This document shows positions 1 to 6,580 of a stretch of 13,203 nucleotides of DNA, piece after piece. This DNA comes from Burkholderiales bacterium (GTDB lineage: Bacteria; Pseudomonadota; Gammaproteobacteria; Burkholderiales; SG8-41). The notes under the pieces are model-generated. The model did no database searches. It was given only the letters and a program-made list of their open reading frames with translations, and had not been told where the DNA came from. The stretch's first letter is position 1, and each line of letters begins with the position of its first letter. The stretch covers positions 1 to 13,203 of the forward strand of contig JAIESJ010000204.1 of assembly GCA_019746155.1 (NCBI GenBank), read 5' to 3'. The position numbers and the translations under genes are program-made.

Positions 1-1190
1 GCTCGGTGCGCGAGAAAGCCCAGGAAAAAGTGTTCCATGACCTGGGGCGGGTCAGGCAGTTCAAGGTCGCCAATCGTGAGGTGTTGATCGGCGTCGGTGG
101 CTGCGTCGCCAGCCAGGAAGGCGCGGCTATCGTCGCCCGCGCGCCTTATGTCGATCTCGTGTTCGGTCCGCAGACCCTGCACCGCCTGCCGCAGATGATC
201 GAGGCACGGCGCATGAGCGGCAAGCCGCAGGTCGATATCTCGTTTCCCGAAGTCGAGAAGTTCGACCGCCTGCCGCCAGCGCGCGTGGAAGGCGGCACCG
301 CCTTCGTCTCCATCATGGAAGGCTGCAGCAAGTACTGCACATTCTGCGTGGTCCCCTACACGCGCGGCGAAGAAATATCGCGGCCGTTCGACGACGTGCT
401 GACCGAGGTCGCCGAGCTCGCCGAGCAGGGCGTCAGGGAAGTCACGCTGCTGGGGCAGAACGTGAATGCCTATCGCGGGGCGATGGAACAGGGCGAAATC
501 GCCGATTTTGCGCTGCTGCTCGAATATGTGGCTGAAATCCCCGGCATCGAACGCATCCGCTACACCACCTCGCACCCCAAGGAATTCACGCAGCGCCTGA
601 TCGACGCCTATGCCCGCATCCCGCAGCTGGTCGGCCACGTGCACCTGCCGGTGCAGTCCGGCTCCGACCGCGTGCTGGCGGCCATGAAGCGCGGCTATAC
701 CGCGCTCGAATACAAGTCGATCATCCGCCGCCTGCGCGAGCAGCGTCCCGACATCTCGATTTCCTCGGATTTCATCGTCGGCTTCCCCGGCGAGACCGAT
801 GCCGATTTCGAGGCGACGATGCGGCTGATCGACGACGTCGGGTTCGACGCGAGCTTCAGCTTCCTCTACAGCCGCCGCCCCGGCACGCCCGCCGCCGAGC
901 TTGCCGACGGCACGCCGCATGCGGTCAAGCTCGAACGGCTGCAGCGCCTGCAGGCGAAGATCGAGGCACAGGCGCGAGCCATCAGCCAAAACATGGTGGG
1001 CACGCGCCAGCGCGTGCTGGTCGAGGGTGTAGCCAAGAAAGACGCCAACGAACTCTCGGGCCGCACCGACAATAACCGGGTGGTCAATTTCCGCGGCGCG
1101 GCACGGCTGATCGGCGGATTTGTCGACGTCGCCATCACTGCCGCATTACCGCATTCCCTGCGCGGCGAGATCGTTGCCACAGCCCATTGA
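1..1190 (+). CDS. miaB: MiaB, tRNA-2-methylthio-N6-isopentenyladenosine methylthiotransferase (5' partial)
   Basis: This radical-SAM enzyme adds the 2-methylthio group to i6A37 of tRNAs. The frame is open from base 3; the first two bases look like the end of the TGC of the family's N-terminal cluster motif (Cys-Ser-Val-Arg-Glu-Lys), so about 50 N-terminal residues lie outside the window. Seen here: another N-terminal cluster cysteine in GVGGCVASQEG (codon 102-104), the radical-SAM CxxxCxxC motif as CSKYCTFC (Cys codons at 324, 336 and 345), and a C-terminal TRAM-like RNA-binding region from about base 990 onward. The GTG at base 6 is an internal valine, not a start. The TGA stop (1188-1190) overlaps the TTG start of phoH by four bases, implying translational coupling. 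Identification is firm; the related enzymes RimO and MtaB fit the motifs less well and do not normally precede phoH. Confidence 0.96.
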   Translation, partial: SVREKAQEKVFHDLGRVRQFKVANREVLIGVGGCVASQEGAAIVARAPYVDLVFGPQTLHRLPQMIEARRMSGKPQVDISFPEVEKFDRLPPARVEGGTAFVSIMEGCSKYCTFCVVPYTRGEEISRPFDDVLTEVAELAEQGVREVTLLGQNVNAYRGAMEQGEIADFALLLEYVAEIPGIERIRYTTSHPKEFTQRLIDAYARIPQLVGHVHLPVQSGSDRVLAAMKRGYTALEYKSIIRRLREQRPDISISSDFIVGFPGETDADFEATMRLIDDVGFDASFSFLYSRRPGTPAAELADGTPHAVKLERLQRLQAKIEAQARAISQNMVGTRQRVLVEGVAKKDANELSGRTDNNRVVNFRGAARLIGGFVDVAITAALPHSLRGEIVATAH

Positions 1191-2170
1191 AACCCGTCGA
1201 AATCAGTTTCACCCCCGTCGATAACCAGCGGCTCGCCAACCTGTGCGGTGTGCTTGATGAAAACCTGCGCCAGATCGAAACCGCGCTGGATATCAGCATT
1301 GCACGGCGCGGTGAACGCTTTGCGCTGACCGGAAAATCGGAACAGACCAGAATAGCGGCCCGGGTTCTGCAAAGCTTTTATCGTCGGGCGGACGACATCC
1401 TGACTCTTGAAGACGTCCAGCTCGGCCTGATCGAGGCGACCAGCCCGCGCCCGCCGAAAACCGCCGCCGCCGATACCCCGGCGCTGCTCACGCGGCGCCA
1501 GGATTTGCATGGGCGCACCGCGCGCCAAGTGCAGTACCTGCGCAACATCCAGACCCACGACGTGACCTTCAGCATCGGCCCGGCCGGCACCGGCAAGACC
1601 TATCTCGCGGTCGCCTGCGCCGTCGACGCGCTCGAGCGCGACAGCGTCAAGCGCATCGTGCTGGTGCGGCCGGCGGTCGAGGCGGGGGAGCGCCTGGGCT
1701 TTCTGCCCGGCGACATGGCGCAGAAGGTCGATCCCTATCTGCGGCCGCTGTACGATGCCCTCTATGACCTGATGGGATTCGACAAGGTTGCCAAAATGTT
1801 CGAGCGCAGCGCGATCGAGATCGCGCCGCTGGCTTTCATGCGCGGGCGCACGCTCAATCACTCGTTCGTGATCCTCGACGAGGCGCAGAACACGACACCG
1901 GAGCAGATGATGATGTTCCTGACGCGCATCGGCTTCGGCAGCAAGGCGGTGGTCACCGGCGACGTCACCCAGATCGACCTGCCGCGCGGACATAAAAGCG
2001 GTCTGGTCGAGGCGCGCGAGGTGCTGAAAAAGGTGCGTGGCATCGCCTTCTCCTTTTTCGAGAGTGAAGACGTGGTGCGCCACCCGCTGGTGCAGCGCAT
2101 CGTCACCGCCTACGAAAGCTACAAATCGCGGGCGGAAAAGTCCGGCGCGAACAAAACCAGGGAAGCGTGA
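1187..2170 (+). CDS. phoH: PhoH family ATPase (YbeZ-like)
   Basis: A cytoplasmic P-loop NTPase of the PhoH/YbeZ family, which is linked to RNA metabolism and works with the endoribonuclease YbeY. The 327-residue product has an N-terminal KH-like region (about residues 1-75), a Walker A motif GPAGTGKT at residues 131-138, and a Walker B segment ILDEAQN with Asp231-Glu232, followed by the conserved TGDVTQIDLP sensor region. Length is normal for the family. The start is TTG at 1187, overlapping the miaB stop; no better in-frame start with a ribosome site is visible, and the N-terminal sequence matches what I know of betaproteobacterial homologues. The stop (2168-2170) overlaps the GTG start of ybeY. 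The exact biochemical role of PhoH proteins is still not well defined; the name reflects phosphate regulation in E. coli, not a shown function here. Confidence 0.95.
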   Translation: MKPVEISFTPVDNQRLANLCGVLDENLRQIETALDISIARRGERFALTGKSEQTRIAARVLQSFYRRADDILTLEDVQLGLIEATSPRPPKTAAADTPALLTRRQDLHGRTARQVQYLRNIQTHDVTFSIGPAGTGKTYLAVACAVDALERDSVKRIVLVRPAVEAGERLGFLPGDMAQKVDPYLRPLYDALYDLMGFDKVAKMFERSAIEIAPLAFMRGRTLNHSFVILDEAQNTTPEQMMMFLTRIGFGSKAVVTGDVTQIDLPRGHKSGLVEAREVLKKVRGIAFSFFESEDVVRHPLVQRIVTAYESYKSRAEKSGANKTREA

Positions 2171-2634
2171 ACACAAGGCGCCCCCAGCGAAAACCGCGGC
2201 TTGACTTTACCGTGCAATACGCAGTCGCCACGCGCAACCTGCCTTCGCGCACCCAGCTGCGCAAATGGGCGCACGCCGCGCTCGAGCGCGATGCGCAGAT
2301 CACCGTGCGCCTTGTCGGTCAGGCGGAGGGCAGAGCGCTCAACCGCAATTTTCGCGGCAAGGACTATGCCACGAATGTTCTGACGTTCGTATTCAGGGAT
2401 GCGCCGCTGTTTGAGGGCGACCTTGCGCTGTGCGCCCCGGTGATTGCGCGCGAAGCGCGCGAACAGGGCAAAAGCATCGCCGCGCACTATGCGCACCTGG
2501 TGGTGCACGGCGTGTTGCATCTGCAGGGATATGACCACGAAAACGACGCTGACGCCCTTGTCATGGAAAAACGCGAATCACAAATTGTCACCGGATTGGG
2601 CTATCCTGACCCCTACCAAAAGGATGAAGGATGA
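2167..2634 (+). CDS. ybeY: YbeY, endoribonuclease / rRNA maturation factor
   Basis: A small zinc-dependent endoribonuclease needed for 16S rRNA 3'-end maturation and 70S ribosome quality control. The 155-residue product carries the family signature HGVLHLQGYDH; the three metal-binding histidines are His114, His118 and His124. It starts at GTG 2167, overlapping the phoH stop by four bases (GTGA). The last residues (KDEG) and the TGA stop at 2632-2634 are encoded by the first AAGGATG heptamers of the array that follows, so the original C-terminus probably ended near the GYPDPY segment or has been rewritten by the repeat. The catalytic core is intact, so the protein is expected to work. Partnering with the adjacent PhoH is known for the families and fits the overlap. 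Confidence 0.95.
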   Translation: MNTRRPQRKPRLDFTVQYAVATRNLPSRTQLRKWAHAALERDAQITVRLVGQAEGRALNRNFRGKDYATNVLTFVFRDAPLFEGDLALCAPVIAREAREQGKSIAAHYAHLVVHGVLHLQGYDHENDADALVMEKRESQIVTGLGYPDPYQKDEG

Positions 2635-2723
2635 AGGATGAAGGCGGAAGGATGAAAATGAGCGTTTCCCTTGTCCCGAGGCGTCGGTTCGGCTTCATCC
2701 CGCATCCCGCATCCCGCATCCTT
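2620..2723. repeat. Heptamer array A: inverted arms between ybeY and corC
   Basis: Five 7-base units lie head to tail at 2620-2654: AAGGATG three times, AAGGCGG, AAGGATG. After a 41-base spacer (2655-2695) come four units in the opposite sense at 2696-2723: CATCCCG three times, then CATCCTT. The two arms can pair imperfectly through their GGATG/CATCC cores. The forward arm contains the ybeY stop codon; the reverse arm ends 7 bases before the corC ATG. This array accounts for most of the 96-base ybeY-corC gap. Confidence 0.93.
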
Positions 2724-2730
2724 TAATTAC

Positions 2731-3570
2731 ATGGACGACAGTCACAGTAAACCCTCGTTTCTGGAGCGGCTTTCGGCGCTGATCATGCGCGAGCCCGAGG
2801 ACCGCGAGCAGCTGATCGAGCTTCTGCACTCCTCATTCGAACGCAACCTGCTCGATGCCGACGCCCTGGCGATGATCGAGGGTGTGCTGCAGGTTTCCGA
2901 GATGCAGGCGCGCGACATCATGGTGCCGCGCGCGCAAATGGACGTGATCGATATCAGCGAATCGCCCGACCAGTTCATTCCCACGGTGATCCAGACCGCG
3001 CATTCGCGCTTTCCGGTGATCGGCGAGAACAAGGACGATGTGATCGGCATCCTGCTCGCCAAGGACCTGTTGCGCTACTATGCCGGCGAGGAGGAATTCA
3101 ATGTGCGCGAGATGCTGCGCCCGGCGGTGTTCATCCCCGAGTCCAAGCCGCTCAACGTCCTGCTCAAGGAGTTCCGCAAGAACCGCAACCACATTGCGAT
3201 CGTGGTCGACGAATACGGCGGCGTGGCGGGCCTGGTCACGATCGAGGACGTGCTCGAGCAGATCGTCGGCGATATCGAGGACGAATACGACTTTGACGAC
3301 GTCGAGGACAATATCATCCAGGAGAAGGGTGGCCTCTATCGCGTCAAGGCGCTGACCGAGATCAGCGATTTCAACACGGCGTTCGGCACGCATTACAGCG
3401 ACGAGGAATTCGACACCATCGGCGGATTGATACTGAACCGCTTCGGCCGTGTGCCCAAGCGCGGCGAGCAAATCAGCTTCGACAACCTGACGTTCAAGGT
3501 CCTGCGCTCCGACAGCCGCAGGCTGCACCTGCTGCAAGTTGCGAAAAAGGACGGGCTGGCAAAAGGATGA
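2731..3570 (+). CDS. corC: CorC/YbeX, CBS-domain protein with CorC_HlyC domain
   Basis: A cytoplasmic CBS-pair protein (family names CorC, YbeX, MgpC), associated in E. coli with Mg/Co efflux and, more recently, ribosome-related phenotypes. The 279-residue product has a conserved N-terminal lead-in (FLERLSALI, then LLDADALAMIEGVLQVSEM), two CBS motifs (from about residue 65 and about residue 130, the second including HIAIVVDEYGGVAGLVTIEDVLEQIVGDIEDE), and a C-terminal CorC_HlyC transporter-associated domain (about residues 200-275). I chose ATG 2731. The frame is open back to a TTG at 2671, but those 20 codons only translate the reverse arm of the heptamer array. No good Shine-Dalgarno sequence precedes 2731. 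The TGA stop (3568-3570) lies within an AAGGATGA heptamer. It belongs to the phoH-ybeY-corC-lnt cluster common in proteobacteria. Confidence 0.93.
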   Translation: MDDSHSKPSFLERLSALIMREPEDREQLIELLHSSFERNLLDADALAMIEGVLQVSEMQARDIMVPRAQMDVIDISESPDQFIPTVIQTAHSRFPVIGENKDDVIGILLAKDLLRYYAGEEEFNVREMLRPAVFIPESKPLNVLLKEFRKNRNHIAIVVDEYGGVAGLVTIEDVLEQIVGDIEDEYDFDDVEDNIIQEKGGLYRVKALTEISDFNTAFGTHYSDEEFDTIGGLILNRFGRVPKRGEQISFDNLTFKVLRSDSRRLHLLQVAKKDGLAKG

Positions 3571-3666
3571 AGGCGGAAAGATGTTCGTAAAGGATGAAGG
3601 CGGAAGGATGAAGGCGGAAGGAAAACCGTCGCGCTTGCAGTCCTTCATCCTTCATCCTTCATCCTT
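3563..3666. repeat. Heptamer array B: corC-lnt junction and 5' end of lnt
   Basis: Forward units: AAGGATG (3563), AAGGCGG (3570), AAAGATG (3577), a 6-base break, then AAGGATG (3590), AAGGCGG (3597), AAGGATG (3604), AAGGCGG (3611) and a degenerate AAGGAAA (3618). After a 16-base spacer, reverse units follow: a partial TCCTT (3641) and three perfect CATCCTT units (3646-3666). The reverse units are exact complements of AAGGATG, so a strong stem is possible. The array holds the corC stop and both ATG candidates for lnt, and is read through in frame by lnt as KDEGGRM-type and SFILHPSSF peptides. Confidence 0.94.
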
Positions 3667-5188
3667 CAGAAGCTCCTTCGTCCTTGCTTTCTTGCTGGGC
3701 GCGCTCACCGTACTTGGGTTTGCGCCGTTTTCACTGTTCCCGCTGCCCGTCGTCACGCTCGCGCTGCTGGTGCGATCATGGCGGTCGCAGACGACGCCGC
3801 GCCGCGCCGCGGCCATCGGGTTCGCGTTCGGCCTGGGGCTGTTTCTGTGGGGCGTGTCATGGGTCTACGTCAGCTTGCACGATTTCGGCGCGATGCCGGC
3901 GCCGCTCGCCGCCGGTGCCACGCTGCTGTTCTGCGTCTACCTCGCGCTGTTCCCGGCGCTTGCCGGTTATCTGTTTGCCGCAGCCGCGCTGACCGACGGC
4001 GTCAAACTCACGCTGTGGCTGCCGGCCGTGTGGACGCTGCTCGAGTGGACGCGAGGATGGCTGTTCACCGGATTCCCGTGGCTGGCGCTCGGCTATTCCC
4101 AGGTGCCGGCGAGTCCGCTCTCAGGCTATGCGCCGGTGCTCGGCGTCTACGGCATCACGCTCGCCACCGTGGTCAGCGCGGGACTGGTGGTAACCCTGTG
4201 GACGCGCTTCCCCCTCAAGGACGAAGGCGGAAGGATGAAGGATGAATCAAAAGCGAGCATCGCCGGGAAGAAGTGGTTTGCCTTCATCCTTCTCGCTTTG
4301 TGGCTGGGCGGCTGGGCATTGCAGCAAGTTGAGTGGACGCACCCCGCCGGCGCGCCGGTGCAGGTGAGTCTGCTCCAGGGCAATATCCCGCAGGACCTCA
4401 AATGGCGCGAGGACCATGTCAGGGCCACGCTCGAGTCCTACCGCAAGCTGGTCGAAGCCAGCGACAGCCGGCTCATCGTCCTCCCCGAAACCGCGCTGCC
4501 CCTGTTCTTGCAGCACGTTCCGCCCGAGTATCTGCAAAGCCTCGCCGCGCACGCCCGGAAAAACAACGGCGACCTCCTGATCGGTGTCCCGGAAAAACGG
4601 CAGAGCGGCGATTACTACAACAGCGTGCGTTCGTTCGGCACCGCGCCGACGCAAAGCTACAGCAAGTCTCACCTTGTACCGTTCGGGGAATACATCCCGC
4701 TGCGCCCCGTGCTCGGCGGGATCGTCGCCGTGCTCGCTATCCCGCTGCAGGATTTTTCGCGCGGCGCGCAAACCCAGCAGCCCCTCGATCTCGCGGGACA
4801 GAAAGTCGCGATCAATATCTGCTATGAAGATGCCTTCGGCGAAGAAATCATCCGCCAGCTGCCGCAGGCCACGCTGCTGGTCAACGCCAGCAACGTCGCC
4901 TGGTTCGGCCGTTCGATCGCGCCCCGGCAGCATCTGCAGATCTCGCAAACGCGCGCGCTCGAGACCGGCCGCTACATGCTGCGCGCCACCAATACCGGTG
5001 TCACCGCCGTCATCGATCAGCGCGGTCAGGTGGTGCGCAGCGCGCCCGAGTTTGTCACGGCCACCGTCACCTACCCCGTCCCCGGCTACCAAGGCACCAC
5101 CCCCTATATCCGCTGGGGCAATCATACGGTGCTGGCGCTGACGGCGGCATTGCTGCTCGCGGCCGCGCTTGTCAGAAAAACACGTTAA
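3581..5188 (+). CDS. lnt: Lnt, apolipoprotein N-acyltransferase
   Basis: An inner-membrane enzyme that transfers an acyl chain from phospholipid to the N-terminal cysteine of apolipoproteins, the last step of lipoprotein maturation. Several N-terminal membrane helices are followed by a periplasmic nitrilase-type domain and a final C-terminal helix. The catalytic triad is visible: Glu303 in VLPETALP, Lys362 in SKSHLVPFGEY and Cys414 in INICYEDAFGEE (numbering from ATG 3581). Start choice is uncertain: ATG 3581 and ATG 3608 both lie in the heptamer array with AAGG about 7 bases upstream; the frame also opens back to a TTG at 3539, which I do not favour. The first 30 or so residues are repeat-encoded before helix 1 (about 33-50). 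A second repeat-encoded stretch, KDEGGRMKDE at residues 213-222, is inserted in a loop before the helix that precedes the nitrilase domain, probably cytoplasmic. Because the core motifs are intact, the gene is probably functional. Confidence 0.93.
   Translation: MFVKDEGGRMKAEGKPSRLQSFILHPSSFRSSFVLAFLLGALTVLGFAPFSLFPLPVVTLALLVRSWRSQTTPRRAAAIGFAFGLGLFLWGVSWVYVSLHDFGAMPAPLAAGATLLFCVYLALFPALAGYLFAAAALTDGVKLTLWLPAVWTLLEWTRGWLFTGFPWLALGYSQVPASPLSGYAPVLGVYGITLATVVSAGLVVTLWTRFPLKDEGGRMKDESKASIAGKKWFAFILLALWLGGWALQQVEWTHPAGAPVQVSLLQGNIPQDLKWREDHVRATLESYRKLVEASDSRLIVLPETALPLFLQHVPPEYLQSLAAHARKNNGDLLIGVPEKRQSGDYYNSVRSFGTAPTQSYSKSHLVPFGEYIPLRPVLGGIVAVLAIPLQDFSRGAQTQQPLDLAGQKVAINICYEDAFGEEIIRQLPQATLLVNASNVAWFGRSIAPRQHLQISQTRALETGRYMLRATNTGVTAVIDQRGQVVRSAPEFVTATVTYPVPGYQGTTPYIRWGNHTVLALTAALLLAAALVRKTR
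4217..4291. repeat. Heptamer array C: inside the lnt coding region
   Basis: Forward units AAGGACG (4217), AAGGCGG (4224), AAGGATG (4231) and AAGGATG (4238) are followed by a 36-base spacer and a short reverse arm CCTTCATCCTT (4281-4291). The forward arm is in frame with lnt and encodes KDEGGRMKDE; the reverse arm falls at the start of the next hydrophobic helix (AFIL). The same unit types as arrays A and B occur in the same order of arms, so it is a third copy of the same element, inserted without breaking the frame. Confidence 0.88.
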
Positions 5189-5274
5189 AAATCAAGTTGT
5201 TATACCCAACTCGTCAGTCCGCGATTGTAATAGAATAAGCGGCGCACCGGCATGAGTGCAAACCTCGGGGAATC

Positions 5275-6270
5275 ATGATGAAACGTTTACTCATTACTGC
5301 GCTGCTGATGCTGCTCGCGAACGCCGTCTGGGCCGCAGGCGCGATCGTCGATACCGCCTTCGTCGTCGAAGCCGCCGGGCGCGGCGCGATTATCTGGGAT
5401 GTGCGCAGCGCGGACCAGTACAGGAAAGGCCATATCCCCGGCGCCGTGAATATCGGCGATGCCGGGCAGGTTTTGCGCAACGCCAACACCGAGGATTTCA
5501 TTCCGGTCGGCCAGATCGAAAAAATCCTGGGCGGCGCCGGTATCGACCCGGCCAGGGAAATCATCGTCTACGCCAGCCGCGGCAATCCTTATGCCTACTT
5601 CGGGCTCTACACAATTCAATACTTTGGGGGGAAACAGGCCTACGTCTACCATGACGGCATCGACGGCTGGCGCGCGGCGAAGCAGCCGGTCAGCACCGAG
5701 GACACCCGGCTCGCGCCGGTGGCGCTCAAGCTCGCGCCGAATTCGGCGGTTGCCGCCAGCACCGGGCAGGTGCTTGCGGCGCTGAAAAAACCCGGCGTGC
5801 AAATCATCGATACGCGCACGCCGAAGGAGTACAGCGGCGAGGACATTCGCGCCATCCGCGGCGGCCACATTCCGGGTGCGGTCAACATCCCGTACGAAAT
5901 GAACTGGGTCGATCCCGACACCGGAGCCAAGCTTGCGCGCAGGCAGGTCGCCGACAACTCCGGAATGACGTTGAAGCCTGCGGAAGATCTGAAAAAGCTC
6001 TATGCCGGCCTCGATCCCGACAAGGAAACCATCGTTTATTGCCAGAGCGGCGTGCGCGCCGCGGAAACCGCAACCGTGCTGACGCAACTGGGCTTCAAGG
6101 ACGTCAAGGTCTACGACTCCTCGTGGCTCGGTTACGCCGGCGTGCTCTCCGCCCCCGCCAACAACGAAACTTTCTTCAATGTCGGCCTGCTCAACGGCAG
6201 GCTCGCCACAATGCAGGCACGCATCGAGCAGCTCGAGCGCGAACTCGCCGCAGCCAGGGCCGGAAAATAA
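5275..6270 (+). CDS. Secreted tandem-domain rhodanese (sulfurtransferase)
   Basis: A 331-residue protein with a clear Sec signal peptide (MMKRLL, then a hydrophobic core ending NAVWA, cleavage likely after Ala20), so it acts in the periplasm. Two rhodanese domains follow. Domain 1 (about 24-135) has DVRSADQYRKGHIPGAVNI but its active-site loop reads VYASRGNP, with Ala100 where the catalytic cysteine should be. Domain 2 (about 150-290) has DTRTPKEYSG, GGHIPGAVNIP and an intact loop VYCQSGVR with Cys256. Such an inactive-plus-active pairing is typical of thiosulfate/mercaptopyruvate sulfurtransferases; substrate cannot be decided here. The last ~25 residues form a leucine-rich, probably coiled-coil tail. 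GGGGAA at 5267-5272 is the ribosome site; ATG 5278 is an equally possible start by spacing. The 86-base gap after lnt and the downstream terminator suggest separate transcription; TAGAAT at 5231 may be a -10 box but no -35 is visible. Confidence 0.9.
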   Translation: MMKRLLITALLMLLANAVWAAGAIVDTAFVVEAAGRGAIIWDVRSADQYRKGHIPGAVNIGDAGQVLRNANTEDFIPVGQIEKILGGAGIDPAREIIVYASRGNPYAYFGLYTIQYFGGKQAYVYHDGIDGWRAAKQPVSTEDTRLAPVALKLAPNSAVAASTGQVLAALKKPGVQIIDTRTPKEYSGEDIRAIRGGHIPGAVNIPYEMNWVDPDTGAKLARRQVADNSGMTLKPAEDLKKLYAGLDPDKETIVYCQSGVRAAETATVLTQLGFKDVKVYDSSWLGYAGVLSAPANNETFFNVGLLNGRLATMQARIEQLERELAAARAGK

Positions 6271-6291
6271 AAGCGGCGGCGCCGCCCGCCG

Positions 6292-6322
6292 AACGGGAGC
6301 GCGCGGGCGCTCCCGTTTCTTC
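6292..6322 (+). terminator. Intrinsic terminator after the rhodanese gene
   Basis: A perfect 11-bp stem (AACGGGAGCGC at 6292-6302 with its complement at 6307-6317), a 4-base loop and a short T-rich tail (TTTCTT from 6316). It begins 22 bases after the rhodanese stop and would separate this gene from glyQ. Confidence 0.85.
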
Positions 6323-6351
6323 CGTTCGCTTTCCGGGACTCCCCCAAAGCC

Positions 6352-6359
6352 TGTAAAAT
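6352..6359 (+). promoter_or_regulatory. Possible -10 region of a glyQS promoter
   Basis: TGTAAAAT (TAAAAT at 6354-6359) stands out as AT-rich in a GC-rich region, just after the rhodanese terminator. The position 17 bases upstream (TTCCGG, 6331) is a poor -35 match, so this is a weak call based mainly on the need for a promoter between the terminator and glyQ. Confidence 0.35.
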
Positions 6360-6382
6360 CCGCGTTTTCAAGCAATTGCCGC

Positions 6383-6418
6383 CAGGAGTTTGTCGGACTT
6401 GGTTCCGACAAACTCCTG
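6383..6418. repeat. Perfect palindrome, copy 1 of a dispersed REP-like family
   Basis: A 15-bp perfect inverted repeat (CAGGAGTTTGTCGGA at 6383-6397 and its exact complement at 6404-6418) around a 6-base loop CTTGGT. The core TTGTCGGACTTGG and TCCGACA recurs at 11746 in a different intergenic region, so this is a dispersed element rather than a one-off hairpin. There is no T-run after it, so it is a poor terminator. Confidence 0.88.
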
Positions 6419-6542
6419 ATGCAAAACCGGCGCCGGAAAAATCGCAAAAGAGGATCACGGATATGCGAATTCACCCTTGCTTTTCTTCACATGCCACCAG
6501 TGCGGGCGGGTTTCCTGCCGAAGGGTCAGCCGGTTTCGCTTT

Positions 6543-6580
6543 TAGCAGCCTGACGCGCTGCTAAGCCCGACAGGCTGCTA
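6543..6580. repeat. Overlapping inverted repeats abutting the glyQ start
   Basis: TAGCAGCCTG (6543-6552) is exactly complementary to CAGGCTGCTA (6571-6580). Its first seven bases can instead pair with GCTGCTA at 6557-6563. The two hairpins exclude each other. The right arm (CCCGACAGGCTGCTA) resembles the right arm of the palindrome copy at 11763 (TCCGACAGGTTGCCA), so this may be a decayed third member of that family. It ends one base before ATG 6582, where a ribosome-binding site would be. Confidence 0.75.

Noticed and set aside
866..2176. Long open frame on the - strand (about 436 codons) opposite miaB and phoH
   Set aside because: It lies wholly opposite two well-identified genes, has no recognisable motifs, and long antisense frames are expected in GC-rich DNA.
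2620..2723. CRISPR array
   Set aside because: Units are 7 bases with no unique spacers and an inverted second arm; no cas genes are present.
2671..2730. TTG start giving CorC 20 extra residues
   Set aside because: Those codons are the reverse arm of the heptamer array, and family similarity begins at ATG 2731.
5189..5274. Rhodanese promoter with -10 TAGAAT at 5231
   Set aside because: No -35 at acceptable spacing and no extended -10; kept only as a remark.
6383..6418. Palindrome as an intrinsic terminator
   Set aside because: The stem is strong but lacks a T-run, and a proper terminator already lies at 6292-6322.
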